Below, piece after piece: positions 1-7,192 of a stretch of 64,000 nt of DNA. How positions within the stretch are numbered: position 1 is the first letter of the stretch; each line of letters opens with the position of its first letter. This stretch comes from an uncultured Clostridium sp. Its GTDB lineage: Bacteria > Bacillota > Clostridia > Lachnospirales > Lachnospiraceae. The notes beneath the pieces are model-generated. The model worked only from the letters and a program-made list of their open reading frames with translations, was not told the DNA's origin and searched no databases. Both the position numbers and the translations under genes were made by a program. The DNA lies in NCBI GenBank assembly GCA_946498245.1, contig CAMMNN010000009.1, positions 1 through 64,000 on the forward strand, given 5' to 3'.

Positions 1-53
1 TAGAAGAACAGGGAATTGATTTTCGGACAGGGGTTCGATTCCCCTCAGGTCCA
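1..53 (+). ncRNA. ssrA: tmRNA 3' end (truncated by window start)
   Basis: Only the 3' tRNA-like end is in the window. A T-arm is visible at 29-45 (AGGGG, loop TTCGATT, CCCCT), followed by the 3' acceptor strand CAGGTCC (46-52) and discriminator A53. The acceptor strand implies a G3:U70 pair, the alanine identity element used by tmRNA. The preceding GGGAATTGATTTTCGGAC resembles the GGAATTTCGGAC just before the T-arm of E. coli tmRNA, which is why I call tmRNA rather than a tRNA. CCA is not encoded. The 5' half and tag reading frame lie outside the window. Its partner SmpB is encoded at 54851. Confidence 0.75.
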
Positions 54-106
54 CTCAAATGTGCAAATCCGAACTCAGAGATGGGTTCGGATTTTGTGCA
101 TTCTGC
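50..106 (+). repeat. modular palindromic repeat, unit A copy 1
   Basis: This 57-base unit begins at TCCACT, overlapping the last bases of tmRNA. It contains an inverted repeat, AATCCGAAC / GTTCGGATT, and ends in TTCTGC. A second near-identical copy lies at 2646-2702 and its last bases recur at 59587-59600. Confidence 0.8.
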
Positions 107-208
107 TCCACTACTTGTACTAAGGAGGGACCCGCGCAAAGGGTGGGAGGATTCCTTAGTGCCTACGCAGATGGTATCCGGACGGAGTACGGATTCTAAT
201 GCATCTGC
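107..208 (+). repeat. modular palindromic repeat, unit B copy 1
   Basis: This 102-base unit begins at TCCACTACTTGTACTAAGG and ends in GCATCTGC just before another TCCACT. It contains the inverted repeat ACTAAGGA / TCCTTAGT and a second dyad ATCCGGAC / GTACGGAT. Other copies are at 2703 (partial), 56654, 59601 and 59703 (partial). Confidence 0.8.
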
Positions 209-216
209 TCCACTCA

Positions 217-244
217 AAAGCTCGTAAATACGGGCTTTTTTCTT
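217..244 (+). terminator. intrinsic terminator downstream of tmRNA and repeats
   Basis: An AGCTCGT / ACGGGCT stem (with one G:T pair) closes a short AAT loop and is followed by a run of six T. It would end transcription coming from tmRNA through the repeat units. Confidence 0.6.
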
Positions 245-603
245 TACCGGTAAGCAAAAGGTGATTAGAACATATATTCGGATAAAACGATAAGGAGGAA
301 ATCTTTTACGTATGACACCAAAACAGAATATGGAATATTAAAAGCCGCAGGAGAAAAAGTAATCTACTGCGGTCTGTTTTTTAGTAAAAATAAACGCACA
401 AAATTTGATACCCCCCTATATCCTCTTAGATGTGGGGGATGGTCACCCCAGAAAATTCAAAATTTCGGTCAAAAATCCTAATCAAATTTTAAACAAAGCC
501 AAATCGCTCCAAATAGAACCAAAGATAGCATGGAATTATAAGCTGTGCTTTTAAATTTTGGTGTTTCCTGCCATTCTGACGCTTTAGACGGTAAAAATAT
601 CAT
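245..603. other. gene-free AT-rich stretch of accessory island
   Basis: I see no convincing gene here. A ribosome-binding-like AAGGAGG at 291-297 is followed by a short open stretch without a supported start. The composition is AT-rich like the rest of the island, so this is probably degraded accessory DNA. Confidence 0.3.
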
Positions 604-858
604 TTAAGCATAAAACGCCCCTAAAAGGCGCTCAATGACTTCTATTGACTTTTTAATTGGCTCCATGTTCGGTTCCTGATCCAGTTCCCGAACAAGCTTT
701 ACGTGGCCCCATTTGATTTCTTTTTTCCAGTATTTCCGGATATGGGAAAGCTTATCTAAACCCCTAATGGGTGTTCCGTCGTCACTACAGGCGCAATAAC
801 GGGCCCCGCCTGGACGGCCACGCCTAACCCTGATAATAGTTATTTTCTTTTCCGCCAT
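604..858 (-). CDS. hypothetical protein, 84 aa
   Basis: I do not recognise this protein. It is small and very basic in its first half (residues 3-17 rich in K and R, with an RRGRPGG stretch), then has a Trp/Lys-rich centre and an amphipathic acidic C-terminus. The start is supported by GAGAGGAGG seven bases upstream of the ATG. No signal peptide or membrane segment is visible. It is the last open frame on the minus strand after two apparent coding remnants (913-1036 and 1097-1309), which suggests the surviving member of a decaying accessory operon. Small basic proteins of this type are common on conjugative elements, but no function can be assigned. Confidence 0.5.
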   Translation of the reverse strand: MAEKKITIIRVRRGRPGGARYCACSDDGTPIRGLDKLSHIRKYWKKEIKWGHVKLVRELDQEPNMEPIKKSIEVIERLLGAFYA

Positions 859-912
859 GTGTCTGCCTCCTCTCCACGCTAAACGATTCCGGTATAAATG
901 TCGGGGAAATTA

Positions 913-1036
913 CTCCTTCATTTCCGCACAAATTTTGCTGTTTAATTTCTGGATTTCAGAAACCGAATCATTAATTTTTTCCAGTGTGTCCGGAAAATCA
1001 ACGAAGCATTTTTTCGATTAACTCGTTTTTGCTTAT
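913..1036 (-). pseudogene. remnant of a small coding region (about 40 codons)
   Basis: On the minus strand a good AGGAGG (around 1045) is followed, at the expected distance, by ATA instead of a start codon and then by codons reading SKNELIEKMLR before a stop. The next frame continues coherently as DFPDTLEKINDSVSEIQKLN and ends with a stop at 913. Joining the two frames gives a plausible short coiled-coil-like protein, so I read it as a small gene with a lost start and one frameshift. This rests on reading-frame texture alone. Confidence 0.3.
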
Positions 1037-1096
1037 GCGCTTATCCTCCTGATTTTTGATAAAAGCCTGCCGGGGAGTTGAACCCCAGTAAACCGG

Positions 1097-1309
1097 TCAG
1101 GCCGACAATGAATACACTATATTTATAAATTCTATTTTTGCAAAGTTCTTACCCGTCACATCAGACAAGAAAGATAAAATTCTGGAAATAGTAAAATCAT
1201 ACTTTGTAAAATCAAAGCCATTTTCTCGGAGCCTATAGGCGTAGTCCTTGCCGGTTCCGTGTATGCTGTCCAGGCTTTGCGGTTCCGGCTTTTGTTTCCT
1301 TTTTCTTGA
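1097..1309 (-). pseudogene. coding remnant without start codon
   Basis: A 70-codon open frame on the minus strand has coding-like composition (for example GTGKDYAYRLRENGFDF and ISRILSFLSDVTGKNFAKIE) and ends at a TGA at 1097. No ATG, GTG or TTG lies near its beginning, and an in-frame TAA at 1310-1312 precedes it. It lies just downstream of a possible minus-strand promoter (-10 TATAAT at 1319-1314) that shares operator site 1. It may be a truncated gene or use an unusual start. The product is not recognised. Confidence 0.3.
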
Positions 1310-1323
1310 TTATATTATAAATC

Positions 1324-1412
1324 TATGGCTAGCCATAATCGATATACAGAACAAACAAAATATAGCTAGCCATATGCGCGGATATTTGTTGAAAGATCTA
1401 TTGCTAGTTATA
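1324..1412. promoter_or_regulatory. three operator-like palindromes, consensus TATNGCTAGNNATA
   Basis: Site 1 (1324-1337, TATGGCTAGCCATA) is a perfect 14-base palindrome. Site 2 (1361-1374, TATAGCTAGCCATA) and site 3 (1399-1412, TATTGCTAGTTATA) are imperfect copies. The spacing is 37 and 38 bases. Site 3 covers the -35 box of the promoter for the ribbon-helix-helix gene at 1480, and site 1 lies in the spacer of a possible divergent minus-strand promoter. Autoregulation by the RHH protein is the natural inference. Confidence 0.65.
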
Positions 1413-1429
1413 TAAACATATGCTATAAT
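1401..1429 (+). promoter_or_regulatory. sigma-A promoter of the RHH regulator gene
   Basis: The -35 TTGCTA (1401-1406) and -10 TATAAT (1424-1429) are separated by 17 bases, and TGC precedes the -10 as in extended -10 promoters. The -35 is buried in the third operator-like palindrome. Confidence 0.7.
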
Positions 1430-1479
1430 AATAGCGTAAGGTGGAGAAGGGGCCTTTTTAAAAATAGGGAGGTGTAACG

Positions 1480-1683
1480 GTGGAAGAGAAGAAAAGCCGA
1501 TATACAGAAGCACAAAACAAGGCAACGCAAAAATACCAGCGTAAAAAATTAGAACAAATAAATTTTAGAGTCAAAAAAGGAACAAAAGAATATTACCAGG
1601 AGGCCGCCGCCGCTATGGGCCTAAGCATGGCACAATTTTTTTTGAATGCGGCAGATAGGTTCATAGAGCAAGAGGGAAAATAA
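1480..1683 (+). CDS. Arc/CopG-type ribbon-helix-helix regulator, 67 aa
   Basis: This is a small basic protein beginning with a Lys-rich tail (residues 1-25). A likely DNA-contacting beta-strand follows (KLEQINFRVKKG, about 24-35), then two helices (EYYQEAAAAMG and SMAQFFLNAADRFIEQ), the layout of an RHH (MetJ/Arc) fold. Such proteins bind operator DNA as dimers and often act as antitoxins or copy-number and transfer repressors. The GTG start has GGGAGGTG a few bases upstream. Three palindromic sites upstream, one over its own promoter, argue for autorepression. The stop TAA overlaps the ATG of the next, broken, gene. AT-rich codon use contrasts with the core genome. Confidence 0.65.
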   Translation: MEEKKSRYTEAQNKATQKYQRKKLEQINFRVKKGTKEYYQEAAAAMGLSMAQFFLNAADRFIEQEGK

Positions 1684-2146
1684 TGCCAGTATTATCAATG
1701 TTTTACGGTATCATTGTAAGGATGCAGAATGAAAAAGGCGGAAAGCACAATAAGCCACATATTCATGCAATATATGGGGATCATGAAATTGTTTTGATGC
1801 TTGACGGTGAAAAGCTGGAAGGCGATTTTCCTAAAAAATAGCGTAAATTATTAGATGTGTGGGCGGCATTACATGAGGACGAGTTAAAGGCAAACTGGAA
1901 ATAGCAATAGAAGATTATAAATTGCTGCTAAAATTTGACAATGGAGAAATAAAGATTTTCAATGTGAAACCATATATTAGCGGCGCTTGGTATGGAGAAT
2001 TAAATGATAAAAATTATTTTCGCTCTGTAAGCGTTGATGGTTTTACGGCTATATGGCCAAATGGCCAAGATTTATGCCCGGATGAATTATATTATTCCAG
2101 TGATGCAGTTAACGAAAAAAATAGAAAGAGAGGCGTTGAAAAATGA
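1683..2146 (+). pseudogene. broken DUF4160/DUF2442 gene
   Basis: The first frame reads MPVLSMFYGIIVRM then a His-rich NKPHIHAIYGDHE segment and KLEGDFPKK, characteristic of DUF4160. It is cut by an in-frame TAG at 1839, resumes as RKLLDVWAALHEDELKANW and stops again at 1902. In a shifted frame from about 1895 the sequence continues IAIEDYKLLLKFDNGEIKIF, then WPNGQDLCPDELYY, characteristic of DUF2442, to a stop at 2146. Whether the original was one fused protein or two overlapping genes is not certain, but a nonsense codon and a frameshift are both visible. These domains are often found beside toxin-antitoxin genes. The DUF2442 part alone might still be translated from TTG at 1922. Confidence 0.65.
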
Positions 2147-2382
2147 GTGAGAGAGAAAGAGCACAGCAATTACTGGACAGCGTACCAGACTATAAAATAC
2201 AATATGTTATAGCGTATTTGCAAGGCGTTACAGCAGGTGAGAAGCGGATTGAAGAAGTAGATCCGGATGAATGGGATTTAAAAATGATTGAGGAAGCCAG
2301 AAAAGAAAATGACGGCACAACAATATCATTGGATGAACTATTAAAAAAAGAGGGGTTGACTTATGCAGATTTACAAGGTTAA
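2143..2382 (+). CDS. RelB-like antitoxin, 79 aa
   Basis: This small acidic protein overlaps the preceding frame by ATGA and overlaps the start of the RelE-type toxin by 20 bases, the usual antitoxin-first arrangement. The N-terminal half (AQQLLDSVPDYKIQYVIAYL, about residues 6-25) is a helical segment typical of Firmicutes antitoxins paired with RelE/ParE toxins. The C-terminal half is acidic and probably wraps the toxin (SLDELLKKEGLTYADL). No separate promoter is evident, so it is probably co-transcribed from the RHH gene promoter at 1401. The family assignment rests mostly on partner and layout. Confidence 0.65.
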   Translation: MSERERAQQLLDSVPDYKIQYVIAYLQGVTAGEKRIEEVDPDEWDLKMIEEARKENDGTTISLDELLKKEGLTYADLQG

Positions 2383-2617
2383 TTTTGAAAAGTCAGCTCA
2401 AAAATTCCTTGATAAGCAGCCGAAGCCTCAGCGGTTACGATTGTATAAGGCCATTTATAAATTACCAGATGGAACTGACATAAAGAAGTTAAAAGGTCAA
2501 GAATTGTATCGCTTGCGCGTTGGAGATTATCGCGTATTGTATACAATAGATAACGGTATAAAAGTTATAACGATAGAAAATATAGATAATCGTGGAGACG
2601 TGTATAAAAGACTGTAG
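2363..2617 (+). CDS. RelE/ParE-family toxin, 84 aa
   Basis: The sequence has the RelE fold pattern: a basic start (YKVNFEKSAQKFLDKQPK), the core DIKKLKGQELYRLRVGDYRVLYTI and a C-terminal beta strand (IKVITIENIDNRGDVYKRL). In this family the conserved Arg residues of LRVGDYRV lie in the RNA-binding or catalytic groove, and the proteins cleave mRNA at the ribosome or, in ParE members, target gyrase. It is full length for the family (80-95 aa) and looks intact. It is translated from an ATG inside the antitoxin gene and followed directly by a terminator. Confidence 0.8.
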   Translation: MQIYKVNFEKSAQKFLDKQPKPQRLRLYKAIYKLPDGTDIKKLKGQELYRLRVGDYRVLYTIDNGIKVITIENIDNRGDVYKRL

Positions 2618-2646
2618 CGGGGATTTCTCCCCGCTTGCTTATTTTT
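2617..2646 (+). terminator. intrinsic terminator after the toxin gene
   Basis: A GCGGGGA / TCTCCCCGC stem starts at the toxin stop codon and is followed by a T-rich tail ending in five T. It closes the toxin-antitoxin operon just before the second repeat copy. Confidence 0.7.
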
Positions 2647-2760
2647 CCACTCAAATATGCGAATCCGAACTCAGAGCTGGGTTCGGATTTTGTGCGTTCT
2701 GCTCCATTACTTGTATTAGGGAGGGGGCCGCGCAAAGGGCGGGAGGATTCCTGAGTGCAT
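2646..2760 (+). repeat. modular repeat, unit A copy 2 plus partial unit B
   Basis: Unit A (2646-2702) again starts at TCCACTCAAAT and carries the AATCCGAAC / GTTCGGATT dyad. It is followed by a diverged unit B from TCCATTACTTGTATTAGGG that loses similarity after about 2760. Together with 50-208 these copies bracket the accessory segment as direct repeats about 2.6 kb apart. Confidence 0.75.
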
Positions 2761-2814
2761 ATTGGGAACCCGCTATTCATGCGGTGATCAATGTCCTTTT
2801 GTATGTCTGCTTTT

Positions 2815-3630
2815 TTAGTATAGATCCAAGTTCCGGACAAGCCACTGGGCAACGCCATCCTCCTCGTTAGATAAAATAATATCGGTTGCGTATTTCTTTA
2901 ATTCTTCATGAGCATTCTCAACTGCATAACTTTCGTCAGCCAGTTTAAACATATCTATATCATTTTTTCCATCGCCGAAAGCAACTGTTTTTTCACATCC
3001 TAAGAATGCCTTTAATTGTTTTATGGCATTTGCTTTAGAGGCATTGAAAGGCATAATCTCCAGCCATTGTTCGTTTGTATATATATCTGTCTGATAAACA
3101 CAATGAAATACGCTCTTATATTTTTCGTACAATGGTCTGAGCTTTTGAGGCTCATCTATGCAAGTGATATAAAAAAGGTTTCCTGATTTTAAATCAGCAG
3201 TTGAGTTTACTGCATTTGTACGAATATCCCCTTTTCTGCTGCCAAGAAATTTCTGCATTCCCTGTGTACATAATTCAGGCACAAATGAAAATTTTTCTTT
3301 CCCGTCTATATATGCATACACTATGGGATAAACCTTATTTGCAAATAAATCATCCAGCACTTCATGGGCCGAAGCATCAAAATAATTTGCTATTAGGATC
3401 TTTTCCGTTGCATTATCTATTACAAAGGCTCCGTTGTATACAATTAGCGGAATTTTGGCAATGATTCCCTCAGTTGCTTTTTTAGCAGTTATCAACGACC
3501 GGGCAGTTGCATAAGAAAAAATCATCCCCCGTTCAGTCAGAGCATTGATTACACTATTTGTAAAGTCTGAAGTTTTTTCATTGTTTCTTAATAATGTCCC
3601 ATCCAAATCGGATACGTATAAAGTTTTCAT
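2815..3630 (-). CDS. Cof-type HAD phosphatase, 271 aa
   Basis: This is a haloacid-dehalogenase hydrolase of the Cof/IIB group, which dephosphorylates sugar phosphates or flavin-type phosphates in the cytosol. Motif I is DLDGTLL (residues 8-14, nucleophile D8 and acid D10), motif II is the SYATAR serine/threonine region (about 55-60), a conserved Lys lies near 200, and motif IV is GDGKNDIDMF (about 219-228). The length fits the family. The start ATG at 3630 places motif I at the usual position. It lies 17 bases downstream of the permease gene on the same strand, so the two probably form an operon. The substrate cannot be read from sequence. Confidence 0.85.
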   Translation of the reverse strand: MKTLYVSDLDGTLLRNNEKTSDFTNSVINALTERGMIFSYATARSLITAKKATEGIIAKIPLIVYNGAFVIDNATEKILIANYFDASAHEVLDDLFANKVYPIVYAYIDGKEKFSFVPELCTQGMQKFLGSRKGDIRTNAVNSTADLKSGNLFYITCIDEPQKLRPLYEKYKSVFHCVYQTDIYTNEQWLEIMPFNASKANAIKQLKAFLGCEKTVAFGDGKNDIDMFKLADESYAVENAHEELKKYATDIILSNEEDGVAQWLVRNLDLY

Positions 3631-3647
3631 GCTATTTCACCTACAAT

Positions 3648-4745
3648 TCAAATCAGGCATAAAACCGCCAGAAAAATCAGGTTATACAGGGTAAAGGTAA
3701 GAAGATACCGGGTCTTTAATCCGGGATAGGCCGATGCAATCTGCCGGTAGGAAATCAGGCTGGCCATGGAAGCGATAAGGGTACCCAGGCCGCCGATATT
3801 GGTTCCGACAATGAGTTCTCTTATATTATCCGTATAATTAGACAGCAGCATAGCTGCCGGAACGTTGCTGATAATCTGGCTTGCGCCAATGGAAACCAGG
3901 CGCTCATGGCCCTTTAAAGCGGCCAAAATCAAACTTCGGAGAGCCTCATATCCATTGATATTCCCCACAAAAATAAAGAGAAAGAAAAACGTCAGCAAAA
4001 GAGAGTAATCAATTTTGAAAAAGAGCCGCCGATCCGCAAAAAGGATGCATAGGGATACTGTCAAAAGCAGGATCCAGGGCTGAACCATTCCGGCTACTGT
4101 GAGCAGGCAGAAGGCGAATAAAAGAAGATAACAGCCAATCACCGGTTTGCGGGACACAGCCGGGGTTTCCATGCGGAGGGAAAAAGCGCTTTTGGGACTG
4201 CCTGCCATAATAAAAACGATTAAAAGCAGGGCTGCCGCTGCAGTGTAGGGCAGCATAAGCAGGAGAAACTCAGGGATCGTTAAGCCGGAAAGGGAAAAAA
4301 GATATAAATTCTGAGGATTCCCAATGGGCGTAAACATACTGCCAAGGTTTGCGGCGATAGTCATAAGGGTAACCGTGCGGCACAGAAGAAAAGACATTCC
4401 GGCGGTTTCCAAAATCATAATGCCAAAGGGAATAAAGGTAATCAGCGCCACATCATTGGTAATAAACATACTGCTGATAAAGCATAAAAATACAAGGGTA
4501 AAAGAAATGCCGCGCCGGGACGAAGCATGATCCAGAACGGCTTTTCCAATAAGCTGAAAGAAATTCAGCTCCCGCAGCCCACGGATAATCAGCATAAGGC
4601 AGAATAAGAGAATTAAAGTGCGAAAATCGATGTAATCAAGATATTGAATACTGGGGGGAACTGCAAAGCAGGAGAGAACAGCCAGACAGACAGATACAGT
4701 TAAAACAATATCGCTTTTAAAATAACGGATGACTTTTTCTTTCAT
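3648..4745 (-). CDS. SLC13/ArsB-like permease, 365 aa
   Basis: This is a polytopic membrane protein with about ten hydrophobic segments. Two family hallmarks of the ion-transporter superfamily are visible: TNDVALITFIPFG (about 95-107) and LGSMFTPIGNPQNLYLF (about 133-149), where the NPQN turn lies in the substrate and sodium site. The C-terminal repeat has ISNVPAAMLLSNYTDN and GTNIGGLGTLIASMASL. Members carry dicarboxylates, citrate, sulfate or arsenite. At 365 aa it is shorter than most SLC13 proteins. It is first in a probable two-gene operon with the HAD phosphatase. The substrate is unknown. Confidence 0.8.
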   Translation of the reverse strand: MKEKVIRYFKSDIVLTVSVCLAVLSCFAVPPSIQYLDYIDFRTLILLFCLMLIIRGLRELNFFQLIGKAVLDHASSRRGISFTLVFLCFISSMFITNDVALITFIPFGIMILETAGMSFLLCRTVTLMTIAANLGSMFTPIGNPQNLYLFSLSGLTIPEFLLLMLPYTAAAALLLIVFIMAGSPKSAFSLRMETPAVSRKPVIGCYLLLFAFCLLTVAGMVQPWILLLTVSLCILFADRRLFFKIDYSLLLTFFFLFIFVGNINGYEALRSLILAALKGHERLVSIGASQIISNVPAAMLLSNYTDNIRELIVGTNIGGLGTLIASMASLISYRQIASAYPGLKTRYLLTFTLYNLIFLAVLCLI

Positions 4746-4899
4746 GACAAATCCATTCCTTTGTAAAATATAATTTCCGCAAAAGCCGGAAGACTGAAAC
4801 GATTATAGCAGAAATTACGAAAGGAGTCACTGGTTTTTCTTCTGTCTTTTGAAAAAAAGAGGGTAAGGAAATTGTAAGATAACGTAAGAGGAATGAACC

Positions 4900-4927
4900 T
4901 TGTTTTTTGGCCGGGAATGGGTATAAT
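4900..4927 (+). promoter_or_regulatory. sigma-A promoter of the DUF5722 gene
   Basis: The -35 TTGTTT (4900-4905) and -10 TATAAT (4922-4927) are separated by 16 bases. This also argues that translation starts downstream at 4985, because an ATG at 4907 would lie inside the promoter. Confidence 0.6.
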
Positions 4928-4984
4928 GAGAAGAGTCCGGGTGGAAGAACCCGGAAAAGCAAGCAGAATAAGGAGGCAGAGTTT

Positions 4985-6655
4985 GTGATAGGAAATTTGA
5001 GAATGACGGCGAAGACAGTGGGATGGATGCTTCTGGCGGCTGTTTTGTGCCTGCTTAATTTGGGAACGGCTTATGCGGATACGGCAGGGGCGACGGAGAA
5101 AGTGCAGATCACGTCCTGTGTCATTACGGATGATGGAAACGTACAAATCACCGCAGTAAATACCGGCGCCATTTCCGGACAGGACAACCACTTTTATTTA
5201 AAGGAATTAAAACCTTACGAGGATTCCGTGGAAACCGCAGGGTACCTTCAGGCTGTGGACAAGGGAAATGAGATGGTATTTACGTTCCCCCTTAATGCAG
5301 GGACGGCGGAAAGCCGTCTGTATTCCAGATTTGTGGTAACCGTGTGGGACGGAAGCAAATATGTGGCGGTCAGCACACCTTACTATATTACGAATCCGGA
5401 GAAGATTGCGGCAAATCAGGCGGAGTTTCATGAGCCTTTAAGCAAAAAAGGCCTGCTGATTGAACACGATATGCTGGACGACGCCTTTGCTCTGGGCGTA
5501 AAGCATACCATTGTCAATATTCCTTTCCAGGCAATGTTAGGAAACGGCATTGATTATGAATATGAGGGAAAGACATACCATTTCAGCAAAGATTTTTTTG
5601 AAATCTACGATAAAACCATATTTGATTTTTCGGCTAAGGGGATTACGGTAACGGCGGTTATTTTAAATAGCTGGAGCGACAATACGCCGGATTTGATTTA
5701 TCCAGGCACCCAGAAGACCTCCGCTGCCAATTACTATATGTTTAATGCGGCGACCCAGGCCGGATATGAGGATATTAAGGCCATGGCTTCTTTCCTGGCG
5801 GAACGCTACAACGGCAGCCACGGAAAAATTTCCAACTGGATTATTGGAAATGAGATTAACAATCAGCTTTGGAATTATATTGGCCCCATGGGCGTTGACC
5901 GGTATATGCAGGAATATGAGAGAGCTTTCCGCGTGTTCTATACAGCGATTAAGAGCACGAATGCCAATGACCGGGTATACTTTTCTGTAGATTACAACTG
6001 GAATAATGAAATCAACGGCACAACGAAATACGGAGCCAGAGAGGTCATTGACACCTTTAATGCCCTGGTGGCAGCCAAAGGGCAGATGGATTGGGGATTG
6101 GCGTACCATCCTTATTCCGTTCCTCTGACTGAGCCGGAATTTTGGGATGACAGCCAGACGGGGCTGATTTCCTGGCAGTATGATTCCCCTATTGTCAATT
6201 TCAGCAATCTGGAAGTTCTTACTAACTATTTCCAGCAGAGCCATATGCTAAACTCTAAGGGAGAAGTACGCCACATTATTCTGTCAGAACAGGGCTTTAC
6301 TTCCCAAAGCGCCACCAGAGGGGAATGTGAGGATCTGCAGGCAGCGGCCTTTGCCTATGCTTACTATATTGCAGACAGCAATCCCTATATCGACGCCTTT
6401 ATTATGAGCCGCCAGGTTGACGCCGTTTCTGAGGCGGAGCTCTCCTGCGCCTTCGGCTTGTGGACCTGTGATATGAAGGCAGGAAACCGGGTAGTTCCCA
6501 CAGGCCAGAAGAAGATTTGGGAGGTTTACCGCTATATTGATAAGGTAAACAAGAGTCTTGAGGTAACGGACTTTGCCAAGGAGATTATCGGTATTAAAAA
6601 TTGGAGTGATGTAATCCCCAACTTTATTTACCGCAACCGGGAAGCGCGTCGGTAA
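4985..6655 (+). CDS. secreted DUF5722 protein, glycosidase-like, 556 aa
   Basis: I chose the GTG at 4985, eight bases after AGGAGG and downstream of the promoter. The N-terminus is a signal peptide (hydrophobic VGWMLLAAVLCLLNLGTAYA, cut probably after AYA). A beta-sandwich-like domain follows (about 30-130, ending VAVSTPYYITNPEK). The main domain looks like a TIM-barrel glycoside hydrolase: IIGNEINNQLWN (about 280) resembles a clan-A acid/base Asn-Glu pair, and ILSEQGFTSQ (about 430) has a Glu at the position of a nucleophile. The WGLAYHPYSVPL stretch fits an active-site loop. DUF5722 is the likely family. The substrate is unknown, and catalytic roles are inferred from motif likeness. Confidence 0.7.
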   Translation: MIGNLRMTAKTVGWMLLAAVLCLLNLGTAYADTAGATEKVQITSCVITDDGNVQITAVNTGAISGQDNHFYLKELKPYEDSVETAGYLQAVDKGNEMVFTFPLNAGTAESRLYSRFVVTVWDGSKYVAVSTPYYITNPEKIAANQAEFHEPLSKKGLLIEHDMLDDAFALGVKHTIVNIPFQAMLGNGIDYEYEGKTYHFSKDFFEIYDKTIFDFSAKGITVTAVILNSWSDNTPDLIYPGTQKTSAANYYMFNAATQAGYEDIKAMASFLAERYNGSHGKISNWIIGNEINNQLWNYIGPMGVDRYMQEYERAFRVFYTAIKSTNANDRVYFSVDYNWNNEINGTTKYGAREVIDTFNALVAAKGQMDWGLAYHPYSVPLTEPEFWDDSQTGLISWQYDSPIVNFSNLEVLTNYFQQSHMLNSKGEVRHIILSEQGFTSQSATRGECEDLQAAAFAYAYYIADSNPYIDAFIMSRQVDAVSEAELSCAFGLWTCDMKAGNRVVPTGQKKIWEVYRYIDKVNKSLEVTDFAKEIIGIKNWSDVIPNFIYRNREARR

Positions 6656-6673
6656 GGAGAGTCCACGAAATAC

Positions 6674-6702
6674 TTGACATTTTCCTGTTTTGTGATTAAA
6701 AT
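6674..6702 (+). promoter_or_regulatory. sigma-A promoter of the pheST T-box transcript
   Basis: A consensus -35 TTGACA (6674-6679) lies 17 bases from -10 TAAAAT (6697-6702). It precedes the T-box leader directly. Confidence 0.7.
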
Positions 6703-6727
6703 GGGTTTTAGCTTTACAAAAAGGCTG

Positions 6728-6978
6728 TGAATGTGATAGTAAGCCCTTATTTTCCGCCAGAGAGGGGAGGCCATCGGCTGGAAGCGTCCCCAGGTTCAGA
6801 TATTCGGCTGAATTTCCCACAGGAGCCGCGCAGTTGAACCGTCCGCTTGTCAGGAGGCAGTAGGCTGCGACGTTTCGTACACGTTACGTATAAGATGAGA
6901 GCCTGCAAAAGCAGGAATCAGGGTGGTACCGCGAGTAGACCTCGTCCCTTCAGATTCAGGAGGGACGAGGTTTTTTGT
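6728..6978 (+). promoter_or_regulatory. T-box riboswitch, phenylalanine type
   Basis: The invariant T-box sequence AGGGTGGTACCGCG is at 6920-6933, followed by the terminator stem ACCTCGTCCCT / AGGGACGAGGT with six T (6939-6976). Upstream, stem I features are visible: AGAGAGGGGA, then GCTGGAAG and CCCC. The likely specifier is TTC (Phe) at 6814-6816 in GAATTTCCC, inferred from its place after the stem I apex and from the pheST genes downstream. Uncharged tRNA-Phe would stabilise the antiterminator and allow readthrough. The 5' boundary is approximate. Confidence 0.9.
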
Positions 6979-6983
6979 TGTTC

Positions 6984-7166
6984 TATAGGAAATTCTTTTG
7001 AATTTCCTATAAAACAACAGCCCTCCGGGCAGGAACGCACTGTGGCGGAGAGGAATTATGTCGCTAAAGCGACCCGCCGCAGGCGGAGAATCCTGCAAAG
7101 CAGGATTCTTTTTTCTATAGGAAACTCCTCTGAATCTCCTATAGGACAAGAAGCACTCCGCGAAGA
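6984..7166 (+). repeat. dispersed repeat with internal terminator, copy 1 (pheS leader)
   Basis: It begins with a 12-bp-arm hairpin TATAGGAAATTC / GAATTTCCTATA (6984-7011). The core runs GCACTGTGGCGG through GCGACCCGCCGCAGGCGGAG and a perfect AGAATCCTGC / GCAGGATTCT hairpin followed by T (7087-7114). It ends with a second CTATAGGA / TCCTATAG dyad (7116-7145). The core closely matches a copy at 11360-11445 before eno. It lies between the T-box terminator and pheS, inside the transcribed leader. Confidence 0.75.
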
Positions 7167-7192
7167 TGTATAAAATAGGAAAAGGAGACGTT

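Noticed and set aside
1063..1103. A tRNA-like T-arm on the minus strand (GGGGTTCAACTCCCC) closed by GCCTG / CAGGC
   Set aside because: No D or anticodon arm can be built. The same bases read as coding in one frame (a coherent FNSPAGFYQK-type stretch), so I treat the likeness as chance.
1..2760. An integrative element inserted in ssrA
   Set aside because: The repeats and position are suggestive, but no integrase, excisionase or complete att duplication of the tmRNA end is in the window, so I list only the repeats and the accessory genes.
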